Source: Methylocystis sp. MJC1 (GTDB lineage: Bacteria; Pseudomonadota; Alphaproteobacteria; Rhizobiales; Beijerinckiaceae). Taken from it: a stretch of 64,000 nucleotides of DNA. Every line of letters begins with the position of its first letter. Position 1 is the stretch's first letter. The stretch spans positions 2,269,001 through 2,333,000 of the forward strand of contig NZ_CP107558.1 of NCBI RefSeq assembly GCF_026427715.1, read 5' to 3'. Both the position numbers and the translations under genes were made by a program. Shown here piece after piece: positions 48,014 through 56,276 of this stretch. The notes below the pieces were generated by a model. The model was given only the letters and a program-made list of their open reading frames with translations. It ran no database searches and had not been told where the DNA came from.

Positions 48014-49420
48014 TCAGTAGCGGTAGTGATCCGGCTTGAACGGGCCGTTCACCGGCAGGTTGAGATAAGTCGCCTGCTGATCGGTCATCTTGGTGAGCTT
48101 CACGCCGATCTTGTCGAGGTGAAGCGCCGCGACCTTCTCGTCGAGGTGCTTGGGCAGCGTGTAGACGCCCGTCGGATACTGGCCCTGCTTCGTGTAGAGC
48201 TCGATCTGCGCCAGCGTCTGGTTGGTGAAGGACGCCGACATCACGAAGGACGGGTGCCCCGTGGCGTTGCCGAGGTTCACGAGGCGGCCTTCGGACAGCA
48301 GGATGATGCGCTTGCCGTCCTGGAACTCGATCTCGTCTACCTGCGGCTTCACATTGTGCCACTTGTAATTGCGCAGCCCGGCGACCTGAATCTCGGAGTC
48401 GAAGTGGCCGATGTTGCAGACGATGGCGCGGTCTTTCATGGCGCGCATATGCTCGACAGTGATGACGTCGACATTGCCGGTCGCCGTGCAGAAGAGGTCG
48501 GCGCGCGGCGCCGCGTCTTCCATCGTCGTGACCTCATAGCCTTCCATCGCCGCCTGCAGGGCGCAGATCGGGTCGATTTCGGTCACGAGCACGCGGCAGC
48601 CGGCGTTGCGCAGCGAAGCCGCCGAACCCTTGCCCACGTCGCCGAAGCCCGCAACGCAGGCGACCTTGCCGGCCATCATCACGTCCGTGCCGCGGCGGAT
48701 GCCGTCGACGAGCGATTCACGGCAGCCGTAGAGATTGTCGAACTTGGACTTGGTGACGGAGTCGTTGACGTTGATCGCCGGCCAGAGGAGCTTACCCTCC
48801 TTGTGCATGACATAGAGGCGATGCACGCCCGTGGTCGTCTCTTCGGTGACGCCCTTGATCGTCTCCGCATTGCGCTTGTACCAGCCGGGATTGGCCTTCA
48901 GGCGCTTCTTGATCGCGGCGAAGAGGACTTCCTCTTCCTCATTAGTCGCCTTGTCGAGGAAAGCCGTGTCGCCACCCTCGGCGCGCAGGCCGAGATGAAT
49001 GAGGAGCGTTGCGTCGCCGCCGTCGTCCAGGATCATGTTGGGGCAGCCGCCGTCGGCCCATTCGAAGATCCTGTGGGTGTAGTCCCAATAGTCCTCGAGG
49101 CTCTCGCCTTTGCGGGCGAACACCGGCGTGCCGGTGGCGGCGATAGCGGCGGCGGCGTGGTCCTGCGTCGAATAAATGTTGCAGGAGGCCCAGCGGACGT
49201 CGGCGCCGAGCGCCTTCAGCGTCTCGATCAGCACGGCCGTCTGGATGGTCATATGCAGCGAGCCGGCGATGCGGGCGCCCTTCAACGGCTGCGACGCGCC
49301 ATATTCGGCGCGCGTCGCCATCAGGCCCGGCATCTCGGTCTCGGCGATGTTGATTTCCTTGCGGCCCCAATCGGCCAGCGAAATGTCGGTGACGGCGTAG
49401 TCATTGAAATGAGCGGTCAT
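48014..49420 (-). CDS. ahcY: Adenosylhomocysteinase
   Basis: Hydrolyses S-adenosylhomocysteine to adenosine and homocysteine using bound NAD, relieving product inhibition of methyltransferases. The 468-residue protein includes [60 protein letters not shown], the NAD loop [19 protein letters not shown] and the C-terminal KPDHYRY. The frame extends to 49495 but the ATG at 49420 ([11 protein letters not shown]) is the family start. A candidate SahR-type operator lies about 85 bases upstream and a terminator follows. Confidence 0.98.
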   Translation of the reverse strand: MTAHFNDYAVTDISLADWGRKEINIAETEMPGLMATRAEYGASQPLKGARIAGSLHMTIQTAVLIETLKALGADVRWASCNIYSTQDHAAAAIAATGTPVFARKGESLEDYWDYTHRIFEWADGGCPNMILDDGGDATLLIHLGLRAEGGDTAFLDKATNEEEEVLFAAIKKRLKANPGWYKRNAETIKGVTEETTTGVHRLYVMHKEGKLLWPAINVNDSVTKSKFDNLYGCRESLVDGIRRGTDVMMAGKVACVAGFGDVGKGSAASLRNAGCRVLVTEIDPICALQAAMEGYEVTTMEDAAPRADLFCTATGNVDVITVEHMRAMKDRAIVCNIGHFDSEIQVAGLRNYKWHNVKPQVDEIEFQDGKRIILLSEGRLVNLGNATGHPSFVMSASFTNQTLAQIELYTKQGQYPTGVYTLPKHLDEKVAALHLDKIGVKLTKMTDQQATYLNLPVNGPFKPDHYRY

Positions 49421-49500
49421 GCGAATCCTCTGCTCGCTAAGGCCGGCGCCCCGGCGTTGGGGGGGGCCTATAGCAAAGGCGGAAGGTGAAGGCAATAAAG

Positions 49501-49520
49501 ATATAAAGATTTGTTTATGT
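49501..49520. promoter_or_regulatory. Candidate SahR-type operator upstream of ahcY
   Basis: ATAAAGATTTGTTTAT (49503-49518) matches 14 of 16 positions of a perfect ATAAAGATATCTTTAT palindrome, which as I recall resembles sites of the ArsR-family regulator SahR in alphaproteobacteria. A second ATAAAGAT lies directly to the left. The stretch is A/T-rich in a GC-rich genome and sits about 85 bases before the ahcY ATG. No sahR gene is in the window. Confidence 0.4.
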
Positions 49521-49538
49521 GATGACCGCCACCCGTAT

Positions 49539-49751
49539 TCATTGCCTCTCAGACCGCTGGAGAGCGCGCCCGTCCTTGCCCGAGTTTCGTAGGAGCTCTT
49601 TCAAGGCCAACTGCATCAACAGCCGAACGATCGCCACGGACAGCGGCTCATTCGTGGCAGCCCCCAGTGAAAGACGCATCGCCTTGGCGAGCTCCTGCTG
49701 GATTAACTGCTCATCTTGCGCTTGATAGGAATTGTCGTTGTCGGGCAGCAT
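49539..49751 (-). CDS. Small NepR-like protein (candidate anti-sigma factor)
   Basis: A 70-residue protein, predicted helical. [20 protein letters not shown] and LLMQLALKE follow the pattern of NepR, the anti-sigma factor for sigma-EcfG (a helix, then E-P-[VIL]-P/S, then a second helix with LL..L...E); the second conserved Pro is Ser here, so it would be a divergent member. AAGGGG lies nine bases before the ATG. A perfect sigma-EcfG-type promoter ends about 25 bases upstream, and a HisKA_2 sensor kinase precedes it by 99 bases. The promoter strongly supports a real gene; the NepR assignment is an inference from pattern only. Confidence 0.6.
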   Translation of the reverse strand: MLPDNDNSYQAQDEQLIQQELAKAMRLSLGAATNEPLSVAIVRLLMQLALKELLRNSGKDGRALQRSERQ

Positions 49752-49776
49752 TTTAGGACACCCCTTGCACCTCCCG

Positions 49777-49801
49777 AACGCGTGGAAACATAGGTAGTTC
49801 C
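49777..49801 (-). promoter_or_regulatory. Sigma-EcfG-type promoter for the NepR-like gene
   Basis: On the minus strand GGAAC (49801-49797), a 16-base spacer and CGTT (49780-49777) match the alphaproteobacterial general-stress sigma-factor consensus GGAAC-N16/17-CGTT. Transcription would start near 49770, giving a leader of about 20 bases. Confidence 0.75.
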
Positions 49802-49850
49802 CGCTAGGAGAATTTGTGTAGGACGCCCGCAGATCGCCGCTACGCGACGA

Positions 49851-50822
49851 TCACTCATGCGCGAATTCGACGCTCAAGGCCGTGCCGGCGCCGGGGGCGA
49901 CTTCAAGCGAGCCGCCGAGCTGGGTGGCGAAAGCCTCCATTATGCCCTTCCCGAGGGAGCCCGACTCCGTCTCTGCCGCGCCGGCCATACCCGGTCCATC
50001 GTCTTTGATGACCAGATGGAGATGGCCATTCTCGTTCTTCGACAAGGCAACCTCAAAGCGCGTTCCCAACCCCTTTGAGAACACATGCTTTGCGGCGTTG
50101 ATCGCAGCCTCGTTCACCAAGAGCGTCATGGCCGTCATCTGATCGATCGTGAGGTCAGAGGCGCCGCTGACATCCACGGTGACTTTAACCGGCAAATCGC
50201 GAAACGCGTGACCAAGCATTTCCCGCAGCAGCCGCTCGAGCCCATCCGCATAGGCTGTTCCGTCATGGAGGCGGCGATGCAGCTCGGACATGGCCAGGAT
50301 GCGCGCCTCGGCGTCGTTGAGGGTCTCCGCCGCGACCACCGGGTTCCTCAGATTGCGCCGGGCGTTGCGCAGCAGCGCTACGACCAGTTGCAGATTATTC
50401 GCGACGCGGTGCTGGAGCTCCCGAAAAAGCGTCTCCTGCACAGACTTCGCCAACTCCACACGTCTGATCGTCTCCCGCAGTGCGCCCACCAGAACAATGT
50501 TGAAAGCGCCGACGAGCAGAAAGCCAATAAGCGCGCCCGCGGCGGAGGGGTCCTTCAATTCAAAGGAGTTGGTCGGCTCCAGGAATAAATACCAAGCGGT
50601 GACGGTTGAGAGTAAAAGGATGAAGACTCCTTGGCGCCAACCGCAGATGAGCGTCGCCGCGACGATGGCGGGATGGAAGGTCAGGAACTTCATCCCCGCC
50701 AGTACCGGCTCGAGGAGAATGCGCGCGGAAAGGCTTGTCGCAAAAAACAGCAAGGCGACCGCCCAAGGCAAAATGCCGCGCCGCTTGATCGAAGCCGTAT
50801 GGATCTTGTGAACCCAGGGCAT
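49851..50822 (-). CDS. HisKA_2 / HWE-type sensor histidine kinase
   Basis: A 323-residue membrane sensor kinase. Three to four N-terminal hydrophobic segments (LPWAVALLFFATSLSARILL, ALIGFLLVGAFNIVLVGAL) resemble the DUF4118/KdpD-type sensor region. The H-box FRELQHRVANNLQLVVALLR is of the HisKA_2 type, and the ATPase domain has LLVNEAAINAAKHVFS and KDDGPGMAG. Kinases of this class feed the PhyR-NepR-EcfG stress switch in alphaproteobacteria. AGAGG precedes the ATG, and a perfect sigma-EcfG-type promoter lies 45 bases upstream. No receiver domain or partner response regulator is adjacent. Confidence 0.88.
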   Translation of the reverse strand: MPWVHKIHTASIKRRGILPWAVALLFFATSLSARILLEPVLAGMKFLTFHPAIVAATLICGWRQGVFILLLSTVTAWYLFLEPTNSFELKDPSAAGALIGFLLVGAFNIVLVGALRETIRRVELAKSVQETLFRELQHRVANNLQLVVALLRNARRNLRNPVVAAETLNDAEARILAMSELHRRLHDGTAYADGLERLLREMLGHAFRDLPVKVTVDVSGASDLTIDQMTAMTLLVNEAAINAAKHVFSKGLGTRFEVALSKNENGHLHLVIKDDGPGMAGAAETESGSLGKGIMEAFATQLGGSLEVAPGAGTALSVEFAHE

Positions 50823-50866
50823 GCGCGCCTCTTCTCGCCAACCGAGCCTGGTCTGAGAGGCTTGTT

Positions 50867-50892
50867 AACGAGCGGGACCTGTGTCTGGTTCC
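50867..50892 (-). promoter_or_regulatory. Sigma-EcfG-type promoter for the sensor kinase
   Basis: Minus strand GGAAC (50892-50888), a 17-base spacer and CGTT (50870-50867). Transcription would begin near 50860, about 38 bases before the kinase ATG. Confidence 0.75.
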
Positions 50893-50933
50893 ATAGGTTT
50901 CAACTTGCCCGCCGCCGCCGAGGGACGACAAAG

Positions 50934-50974
50934 CAAAAAACCGCCCCGCGGGCTCCCCCGGTGGCGGTTTTGCG
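50934..50974 (-). terminator. Rho-independent terminator after the chemoreceptor gene
   Basis: A nine-base stem AAAACCGCC / GGCGGTTTT around a GC-rich loop, followed on the minus strand by further T. It lies about 60 bases past the chemoreceptor stop and insulates the kinase promoter from it. Confidence 0.85.
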
Positions 50975-51035
50975 CAAGTCACAATCGCGGCGACCCTAGC
51001 TTGGAGACGTGAGCGCCGCCGCCGCAACCGGGTGG

Positions 51036-52937
51036 CTAAAACTCTTCCCATTCGTCGTGTCGCGGAGCGAGCGCCGCGCCGCCCCTGCCAACGGATTTCA
51101 TCGCGACGACGGGGGCCGCCGCCGGCCGGGCTGCAACCTCCCGGACGGGCGCCAACCCATCCTGCGTGAGCCGGAAATCCCTCACTGTGAGGGCGAGGTT
51201 GCTCGTTTCTTCTTGAAGCGCCCGGGAAGCGACGGTCATCTCCTCCGCCATCTGCGCGTTCTTTTGCGTGTTCCGGTCGATCTGCGAGACGACGGAATTC
51301 ACATCCGTCAGACTTGCGGCCTGCTCCCTGGCGCTCGCGGCGATATCCGAGACGGCCCGCTCCAGATTGAAGACATGCGCGCCAATCTTTTGTAGCGCCG
51401 TGCCGGCGAGGCCCACGAGCTCCACGCCCTCGGCGACCTCCGTGGAGGATGCGGAGATCAGCGTCTTGATCTCCTTCGCCGCCTCGGCCGAGCGCTGCGC
51501 CAGGGCGCGCACCTCCGATGCGACAACGGCAAAGCCGCGACCCGCCTCGCCCGCGCGCGCCGCCTCGACCCCGGCGTTGAGCGCCAGGAGATTGGTCTGA
51601 AAGGCGATCTCATCGACGACCGCGATGATTTGCCCGATGCTTTGCGAGGACTTCTCGATGAGATTGATCGCGTCGACGGCCCGGCGGACCACTGCACCGC
51701 TTTCTTCCGCCTCCGTCCGCGTCGCGCCGACGATCTTGTTCGCCTCCCCCGCGCCAACGGCAATGTGCCGCGCGCTCTCGGTGATCTCATGCAAAGCCGC
51801 GGAGGCGCGTTCGAGACCCTCGGCCTGCTGCTGCGCCTGCCCGGATAGCTCCTCGGCAGCCGAGGCGATCGATTCCGCGCCTGGCGCGATCGCGCCGACG
51901 CCAGATTTGACCACTGCGACCGCGTTTTCGAGCTGCTCGATGGCGGCGTTGAAATCGAGCTGCAGTTTGCCGTAGCTCTCGGGCAGATCGCGTTCCATGC
52001 GGTAGGCCAGGTTCTTGCTCGACAGCTCCGAGAGGCCGGCGCCGATCGAGGCGGAAACCAGCTCCCGCTCGGTCAAAATCGCCCGCTCCTCGACAAAACG
52101 CCGCTCTTCGCGGTGGCGTTTTTCGTCCTCCTCGGCGCGCAACCGGCTTTGTTCGCGCTCGACCAAGGCCCCGCGGAACAGATCGACGGCGCGCGCCACC
52201 TCGCCGATCTCGTCGGAATTATTCGTGTAAGGCACGCTTTCGCCGTAGCGCCCCTCGGTCAACTGCTTGAGATAGGCGGCGAGCGCGCCGAGCGGCTCGC
52301 ACGACCTGCGCCGCAGATAACGGATGACCGCCCACATGCTCACGAAGACGAGCGCGGCCAGACCGAACATCAGCGAGAGGAAGAGCTTCGCCTCGAAGGC
52401 GGCATTGGCCTCCGCATGCGACGAGAACTCATTCGCCTTCACGACCATTTCGTCGACGACGGCGCGGTGGGCGTTATAGGAGCTCGAGAGCTCCGCCATT
52501 GCGCGGGAAATCTGCACCGTATCGCCGGATTTCAGCGCGGCGGGCAAAGACGTCTCGACCGTGCGCCAGAATTTCTGAACTTCGTCATGGGAGCGCGCAA
52601 CGAGCGCCTTCAGCTCAGCGGGGAGCAGCTCGGATTTCTTCCAAAAGTCTCGCCGCGCGAGATAGTCCGACTTCAACTGCTGAAGTCGCTTCAAATGCGC
52701 GTCCACTTCCTTCGGTTCGCGCAGCGCAAGATGCGCTTCGAGATAAGACTCGATGACATAGGCTGGCGGCGGCAGAATATCGGCCACAAGGTCCTTGCCC
52801 GCGACAATCTTTTCATAGGCGGGTCCGCCGATCTCCAGGCGGTGAAGCGCGACGCTGCTGGCTAATAGTGAAACCGCGAAACCTGCAAGTATGAGATATG
52901 CGCTCAACGAAAAAACCTTGGATATCGTCAAACGCAT
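51036..52937 (-). CDS. Methyl-accepting chemotaxis protein
   Basis: A 633-residue chemoreceptor. The N-terminal membrane segment ([20 protein letters not shown]) and a second one near residue 190 ([20 protein letters not shown]) flank a helical periplasmic domain. A HAMP region follows, then the signalling domain with the hairpin tip [24 protein letters not shown] sequence ([20 protein letters not shown]) and [20 protein letters not shown]. The protein ends DEWEEF, like the C-terminal tether for CheR/CheB. The ATG at 52937 follows AGGAGG by eight bases; the longer open frame is not needed. No che genes are nearby. Confidence 0.95.
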   Translation of the reverse strand: MRLTISKVFSLSAYLILAGFAVSLLASSVALHRLEIGGPAYEKIVAGKDLVADILPPPAYVIESYLEAHLALREPKEVDAHLKRLQQLKSDYLARRDFWKKSELLPAELKALVARSHDEVQKFWRTVETSLPAALKSGDTVQISRAMAELSSSYNAHRAVVDEMVVKANEFSSHAEANAAFEAKLFLSLMFGLAALVFVSMWAVIRYLRRRSCEPLGALAAYLKQLTEGRYGESVPYTNNSDEIGEVARAVDLFRGALVEREQSRLRAEEDEKRHREERRFVEERAILTERELVSASIGAGLSELSSKNLAYRMERDLPESYGKLQLDFNAAIEQLENAVAVVKSGVGAIAPGAESIASAAEELSGQAQQQAEGLERASAALHEITESARHIAVGAGEANKIVGATRTEAEESGAVVRRAVDAINLIEKSSQSIGQIIAVVDEIAFQTNLLALNAGVEAARAGEAGRGFAVVASEVRALAQRSAEAAKEIKTLISASSTEVAEGVELVGLAGTALQKIGAHVFNLERAVSDIAASAREQAASLTDVNSVVSQIDRNTQKNAQMAEEMTVASRALQEETSNLALTVRDFRLTQDGLAPVREVAARPAAAPVVAMKSVGRGGAALAPRHDEWEEF

Positions 52938-52970
52938 CTGGCAAGCCTCCTGGAGAGCGTACGTGAACGG

Positions 52971-52990
52971 GCTCGCGCAATGGCGCGAGC
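52971..52990. repeat. Inverted repeat in the chemoreceptor leader
   Basis: GCTCGCGC-AATG-GCGCGAGC, a perfect eight-base stem with a four-base loop, 34 bases upstream of the chemoreceptor start. It could be an operator or an RNA hairpin; nothing else supports either. Confidence 0.5.
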
Positions 52991-53212
52991 GAACGCGAAA
53001 TGTTGGGATTGAAGGGAACAAGCGCGCTGGCGTCATGCCCGCGGGAGCCGCTCCGCCGCCTTACGATATTCTGAGACAAGAGACTAATGGGCGGTAAATA
53101 CTTTCGTCTTTTATTCGGCCCGCCCGAGCGCCAGGGGCGTCACGCGTGATCTACCCTTGCGCTCGCCCCTGCTCTATAGCAACGCAAACGCATCCCTCCA
53201 GCTGGGCTCACC

Positions 53213-53713
53213 ATGTTAGACGCGCTCAAATCCTTCATCGCCGACCTCACGGGCGACGCCAACGCGCCCAAGCCTTTCGAGACGGCGGATTACCAGCTGG
53301 CGGCCGCCGCCCTGCTCGTCAATATCGCCTCCATCGACGGCGACTTCGACGATAACGAGAAGGCGCGCATCCAGCTCCTCGTCGAGACGCGCTTCGGCCT
53401 TCCGCCGGACGAGGCGCGCGCCCTCATCCAGCAGGCTTGCCAGAACGAGCGCGAGGCGGTCGATCTCTATCATTTCACCAGCGTGCTCAAGCGGCGGCTC
53501 GATGAAGACGGCCGCAAGCAGGTGATCGGCATGATGTGGGACATGGCCCATGCCGACGGCACGGTGCATGAATTCGAGGAAAATGTGATCTGGCGCGTCG
53601 CCGAGCTTCTCGGCGTCTCGACGAGAGAGCGCGTCGAGCTGCGCCGCGAGGCCCGCGAGGCGCTGGAGAACCCGCCGCCGCTCGACGGCCCCTGGTCTCG
53701 CCCCAAGGAGTGA
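53213..53713 (+). CDS. TerB-family protein
   Basis: A 166-residue cytoplasmic helical protein with the TerB/DjlA-type acidic repeats: ASIDGDFDDNEKARIQLLVE near residue 40 and AHADGTVHEFEENVIWRVAE near residue 110. The family is linked to tellurite resistance in some bacteria and to metal or membrane stress, but the role here is unknown as no other ter genes are present. It is followed after six bases by an SDR gene on the same strand and probably shares its transcript. Confidence 0.88.
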   Translation: MLDALKSFIADLTGDANAPKPFETADYQLAAAALLVNIASIDGDFDDNEKARIQLLVETRFGLPPDEARALIQQACQNEREAVDLYHFTSVLKRRLDEDGRKQVIGMMWDMAHADGTVHEFEENVIWRVAELLGVSTRERVELRREAREALENPPPLDGPWSRPKE

Positions 53714-53719
53714 CGTTTC

Positions 53720-54523
53720 ATGACGCAATTTTCGAACGCCCGCCCAGCGGCCGTCGTTACCGGCGCGTCGGAGGGAATCGGCGCCGAGCTTGCCCGCGTC
53801 TTCGCCGCAAATGGCCATGAGGTGGCGATGGTCGCGCGGCGCGGCGACCGGCTGGCGGCGCTCGCCGACGACATCGCCGCCAAGGGCCACAAGCGCCCGA
53901 TCGTCGTCGAGCTGGACCTCCTCTCCGAAGGCGCCGCCGAGACGCTCGCCGCGCGCCTTGGCGAGGCCGGGCTCGCGCCGCAATATCTCGTCAACAACGC
54001 TGGCTTCGGCCTTATCGGCCCCATCGCCGATCTCGATCAGGCCGAGCAGCTCGCCATGATCGACCTCAATATCCGCGCGCTAACGGCTTTGACCCTGCGC
54101 TTCCTGCCCTCTCTGACGCAGACCAAGGGCGGCGTCATGAATGTCGCCTCCGTCGCCTCCTTCATGCCGGGGCCGGGCTTTGCGGTCTATTACGCGACTA
54201 AAGCCTTCGTGCGCTCCTTCAGCGAGGCGATCTCATACGAGCTGAAGCCGGCGGGCGTGAAAGTGTCCTGCCTCTGCCCCGGCCCGGTGCTCACGGGCTT
54301 TCAGGCCCGCGCCGGCATGAGCTTCGAGGGGCTGATGGGCGCAATGAAGCCGGCGCTGGTGCCGGCGGAGGAAGTCGCGCGTCAGGGCTATGAGGGGCTG
54401 ATGGCCGGAAGGCGCGTCGTCGTCCCGGGGACCATGAACAAATTCATGGTCTGGAGCGCCCGCCTCTCGCCGCGGGCGATTCTCCTCCCGCTGCTGGGGA
54501 CGGCGCAGATGAAGCGGGTTTGA
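53720..54523 (+). CDS. Short-chain dehydrogenase/reductase
   Basis: An NAD(P)-dependent oxidoreductase of 267 residues. TGASEGIGAELARVFAANGH is the classical cofactor loop, LVNNAGFG the NNAG motif, and YYATKAFVRSFSEA holds the catalytic YxxxK. RRGDR after the second strand suggests NADP preference. The C-terminal part is basic and hydrophobic (RLSPRAILLPLLG). AAGGAG precedes the ATG, which follows the TerB stop. Substrate unknown. Confidence 0.93.
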   Translation: MTQFSNARPAAVVTGASEGIGAELARVFAANGHEVAMVARRGDRLAALADDIAAKGHKRPIVVELDLLSEGAAETLAARLGEAGLAPQYLVNNAGFGLIGPIADLDQAEQLAMIDLNIRALTALTLRFLPSLTQTKGGVMNVASVASFMPGPGFAVYYATKAFVRSFSEAISYELKPAGVKVSCLCPGPVLTGFQARAGMSFEGLMGAMKPALVPAEEVARQGYEGLMAGRRVVVPGTMNKFMVWSARLSPRAILLPLLGTAQMKRV

Positions 54524-54525
54524 TA

Positions 54526-54690
54526 GGGAATCCGCTTGATTGGCTCGGCGTCATTCCCGACGCTCGCAAAGCGAGCGATCTGGAATCCAGAGCAAAACCA
54601 ACGCTTTTGCGGTCCTGGATTCCCGGTCGGGCTTTCAGCCCGCCGGGAATGACAGCCCCCAGTGAGCTGTTCAAACGGAAATGGTATGAG
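54526..54690. repeat. Dispersed palindromic repeat, family A, long copy
   Basis: Contains GGGAATCCGCTTGATTGG, TCATTCCCGACGCTCGC with an AAAGCGAGCG hairpin arm, CCAGAGCAAAACCAACGCTT, GTCGGGCTTTCAGCCCGCC, GGGAATGACA and GAGCTGTTCAAACGGAAATG. This is the most complete plus-strand copy and defines the family's outer blocks. It lies between the SDR gene and the rpmF terminator. Confidence 0.9.
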
Positions 54691-54697
54691 GCCCAAC

Positions 54698-54727
54698 AAA
54701 AAAGCGGGCTCGACGGCCCGCTTTTTT
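54698..54727. terminator. Bidirectional terminator between SDR and rpmF
   Basis: AAAAAA-GCGGGC-TCGACG-GCCCGC-TTTTTT, a six-base GC stem flanked by A and T runs, so it can end transcripts from both convergent sides. It lies about 20 bases beyond the rpmF stop. Confidence 0.9.
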
Positions 54728-54746
54728 ATGCGCGGATGGAGCCCGC

Positions 54747-54935
54747 TTATTCCTCGGTCGACTTGACCTTGAGCACCTGACGGCCGCGATACATGCCGGT
54801 CTTCAGGTCGATATGGTGCGGACGGCGCAGCTCGCCCGAATCCTTGTCCTCGACATAGGTCGGAGCCTTCAGCGCATCGGCGGAACGGCGGAAGCCCCGC
54901 TTCATCGGGGAGGTTTTTCTCTTCGGAACGGCCAT
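54747..54935 (-). CDS. rpmF: 50S ribosomal protein L32
   Basis: A 62-residue basic protein, [20 protein letters not shown] at the start, [17 protein letters not shown] and [13 protein letters not shown] near the end. It is the Cys-free form of L32 (no zinc ribbon), normal for alphaproteobacteria. Confidence 0.97.
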   Translation of the reverse strand: MAVPKRKTSPMKRGFRRSADALKAPTYVEDKDSGELRRPHHIDLKTGMYRGRQVLKVKSTEE

Positions 54936-55076
54936 TTTCTTGTCTCTCTAAACAGCGAAGACCGCGGGCGTTGCGCGCCGCGCGGCGGAAACTGGTGCGG
55001 CGCGTATACTCGAAAACATGCCCCGTGGCTACCCCCATCAGTCCCCGAAAGCACCCTGGCCGCAGCCTTCTCGTGG

Positions 55077-56123
55077 TCAGCCCTTGTCGGGCTGACCCTC
55101 GATCCCCGCGGGCGGAATCGGCGCGCCGGGCGTAGGCGCGTCTTTCTCATAGGCGCCCTTTTCCGCGCCCTTGAGCATCGCCGGATCGTCCTCGATCAGT
55201 TTATTGGCGGCGCGCTCGTCCATGATCGGCTTGGGCGCCGCCGCAGCGACGGGCGCGGCCTTCATGCCGGTCGTCGAGGCGAGCCAGCTGCGCCAATGCT
55301 CATGGGAGCCGTTGAAGGTGTTCTGATCGACGGCGCCGACGATGCCGGGCACGCGGCCGTCCGAGCGATATTGCCAGAAGGTCCATTTGCGGTCGCCGTA
55401 GCGCACCTTGGGGTGATATTTCGTCGAGCGCACCCAGATCGGATATTCCGAGAGGGCGTCGGGCTGCAGGATCGCCTGGTAGAAGTCGACCGAGGAATAG
55501 ATGATCGGCTTCTTGCCGTAGTGGCGCTCCATCGCCTCCAGCATGACCCGCATGTCACGGATCGCTTCCTCGCGGTAAAGCGTGCGCTTGCAGCTCCTCG
55601 ACTCCGGCGTCGGCTCGACGTCGAGCACGGGCGGCAGCGCGTCCGGATCGTTGGGCACGACCGAGGCGAAATTGGCGATTTCCTCGTGCGGCGGGCGGCA
55701 CCAATAGACGAAGTGATAGGCGCCGCGCGGAATGCCCGCGGCTTTGGCGGCCGCCCAATTATATTGGAACTTCGAATCGGCCTTGTCGCCGCCCTCGGTC
55801 GCCTTGATGAAGGCGAAGCCGACGCCCGATTCCTTCACCTGCTCCCAGTCGATGTCGCCCTGATATTTGGAGACGTCGATGCCATGAACCGCGAATTCGG
55901 CGCTGCGCGTGGCGGGGAAGAGGTGCAGATCGGACTCCGGCACCGCATAGGCGAGGAAGGTCGGGTCCCGCTTGGCGTTCAGGAGCGGGGCGCTGGTCGC
56001 AAAACGCGGCCGCTTGGCGTAGCCGGGATCATAGCTGCTGCCACAGCCGGCGAGAGTCGCCGCGCCGGCCGCAACGCAAGCAAGCGCGGTGATACGCAGT
56101 ACGGAACTATTCAACGAGCACAT
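55077..56123 (-). CDS. GH25-family lysozyme-like lipoprotein
   Basis: A predicted muramidase exported as a lipoprotein. The N-terminus has a signal with a lipobox at ATLAGC (Cys about residue 27). The catalytic domain (residues about 75-285) shows FAVHGIDVSKYQGDIDWEQV, FIKATEGGDK, AYHFVYWCRPPHEE, PVLDVEPTPESRSCKRT and IYSSVDFYQ, ending in KWTFWQYRSDGRVPGI. The last 60 residues are a Pro/Ala-rich, low-complexity tail. It likely cleaves or remodels peptidoglycan in the periplasm. Confidence 0.9.
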   Translation of the reverse strand: MCSLNSSVLRITALACVAAGAATLAGCGSSYDPGYAKRPRFATSAPLLNAKRDPTFLAYAVPESDLHLFPATRSAEFAVHGIDVSKYQGDIDWEQVKESGVGFAFIKATEGGDKADSKFQYNWAAAKAAGIPRGAYHFVYWCRPPHEEIANFASVVPNDPDALPPVLDVEPTPESRSCKRTLYREEAIRDMRVMLEAMERHYGKKPIIYSSVDFYQAILQPDALSEYPIWVRSTKYHPKVRYGDRKWTFWQYRSDGRVPGIVGAVDQNTFNGSHEHWRSWLASTTGMKAAPVAAAAPKPIMDERAANKLIEDDPAMLKGAEKGAYEKDAPTPGAPIPPAGIEGQPDKG

Positions 56124-56242
56124 TTCGTCAAATTATCCCAGGAGGCGGTAACGAAGCGTTAACGCGCCGCGCCGCGAATGCAAACCGACTGGGGATTTTG
56201 ATGATTCTTTGTAGCCGAAATGTGTTGGCGGCCGGTGGATAA

Positions 56243-56260
56243 GCGAGCCTGAAGGCTCGC
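56243..56260. repeat. Short palindrome (GCGAGCCTGAAGGCTCGC)
   Basis: Identical to the 18-mer at 29378-29395. It lies 17 bases past the mgtE stop on the minus-strand transcript and may act as a 3' hairpin. Confidence 0.75.
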
Positions 56261-56276
56261 TGATCCGCCCCCGACA

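Noticed and set aside
49421..49538. A riboswitch for S-adenosylhomocysteine upstream of ahcY
   Set aside because: I could not find the conserved SAH-aptamer segments; the AT-rich palindrome fits a protein operator better.
52938..53036. N-terminal extension of the chemoreceptor frame
   Set aside because: AGGAGG eight bases before the ATG at 52937 and the start of the membrane segment there make the longer form unlikely.
53016..53040. A third sigma-EcfG promoter upstream of the TerB gene
   Set aside because: GGAAC is present but no CGTT follows at 16 or 17 bases.
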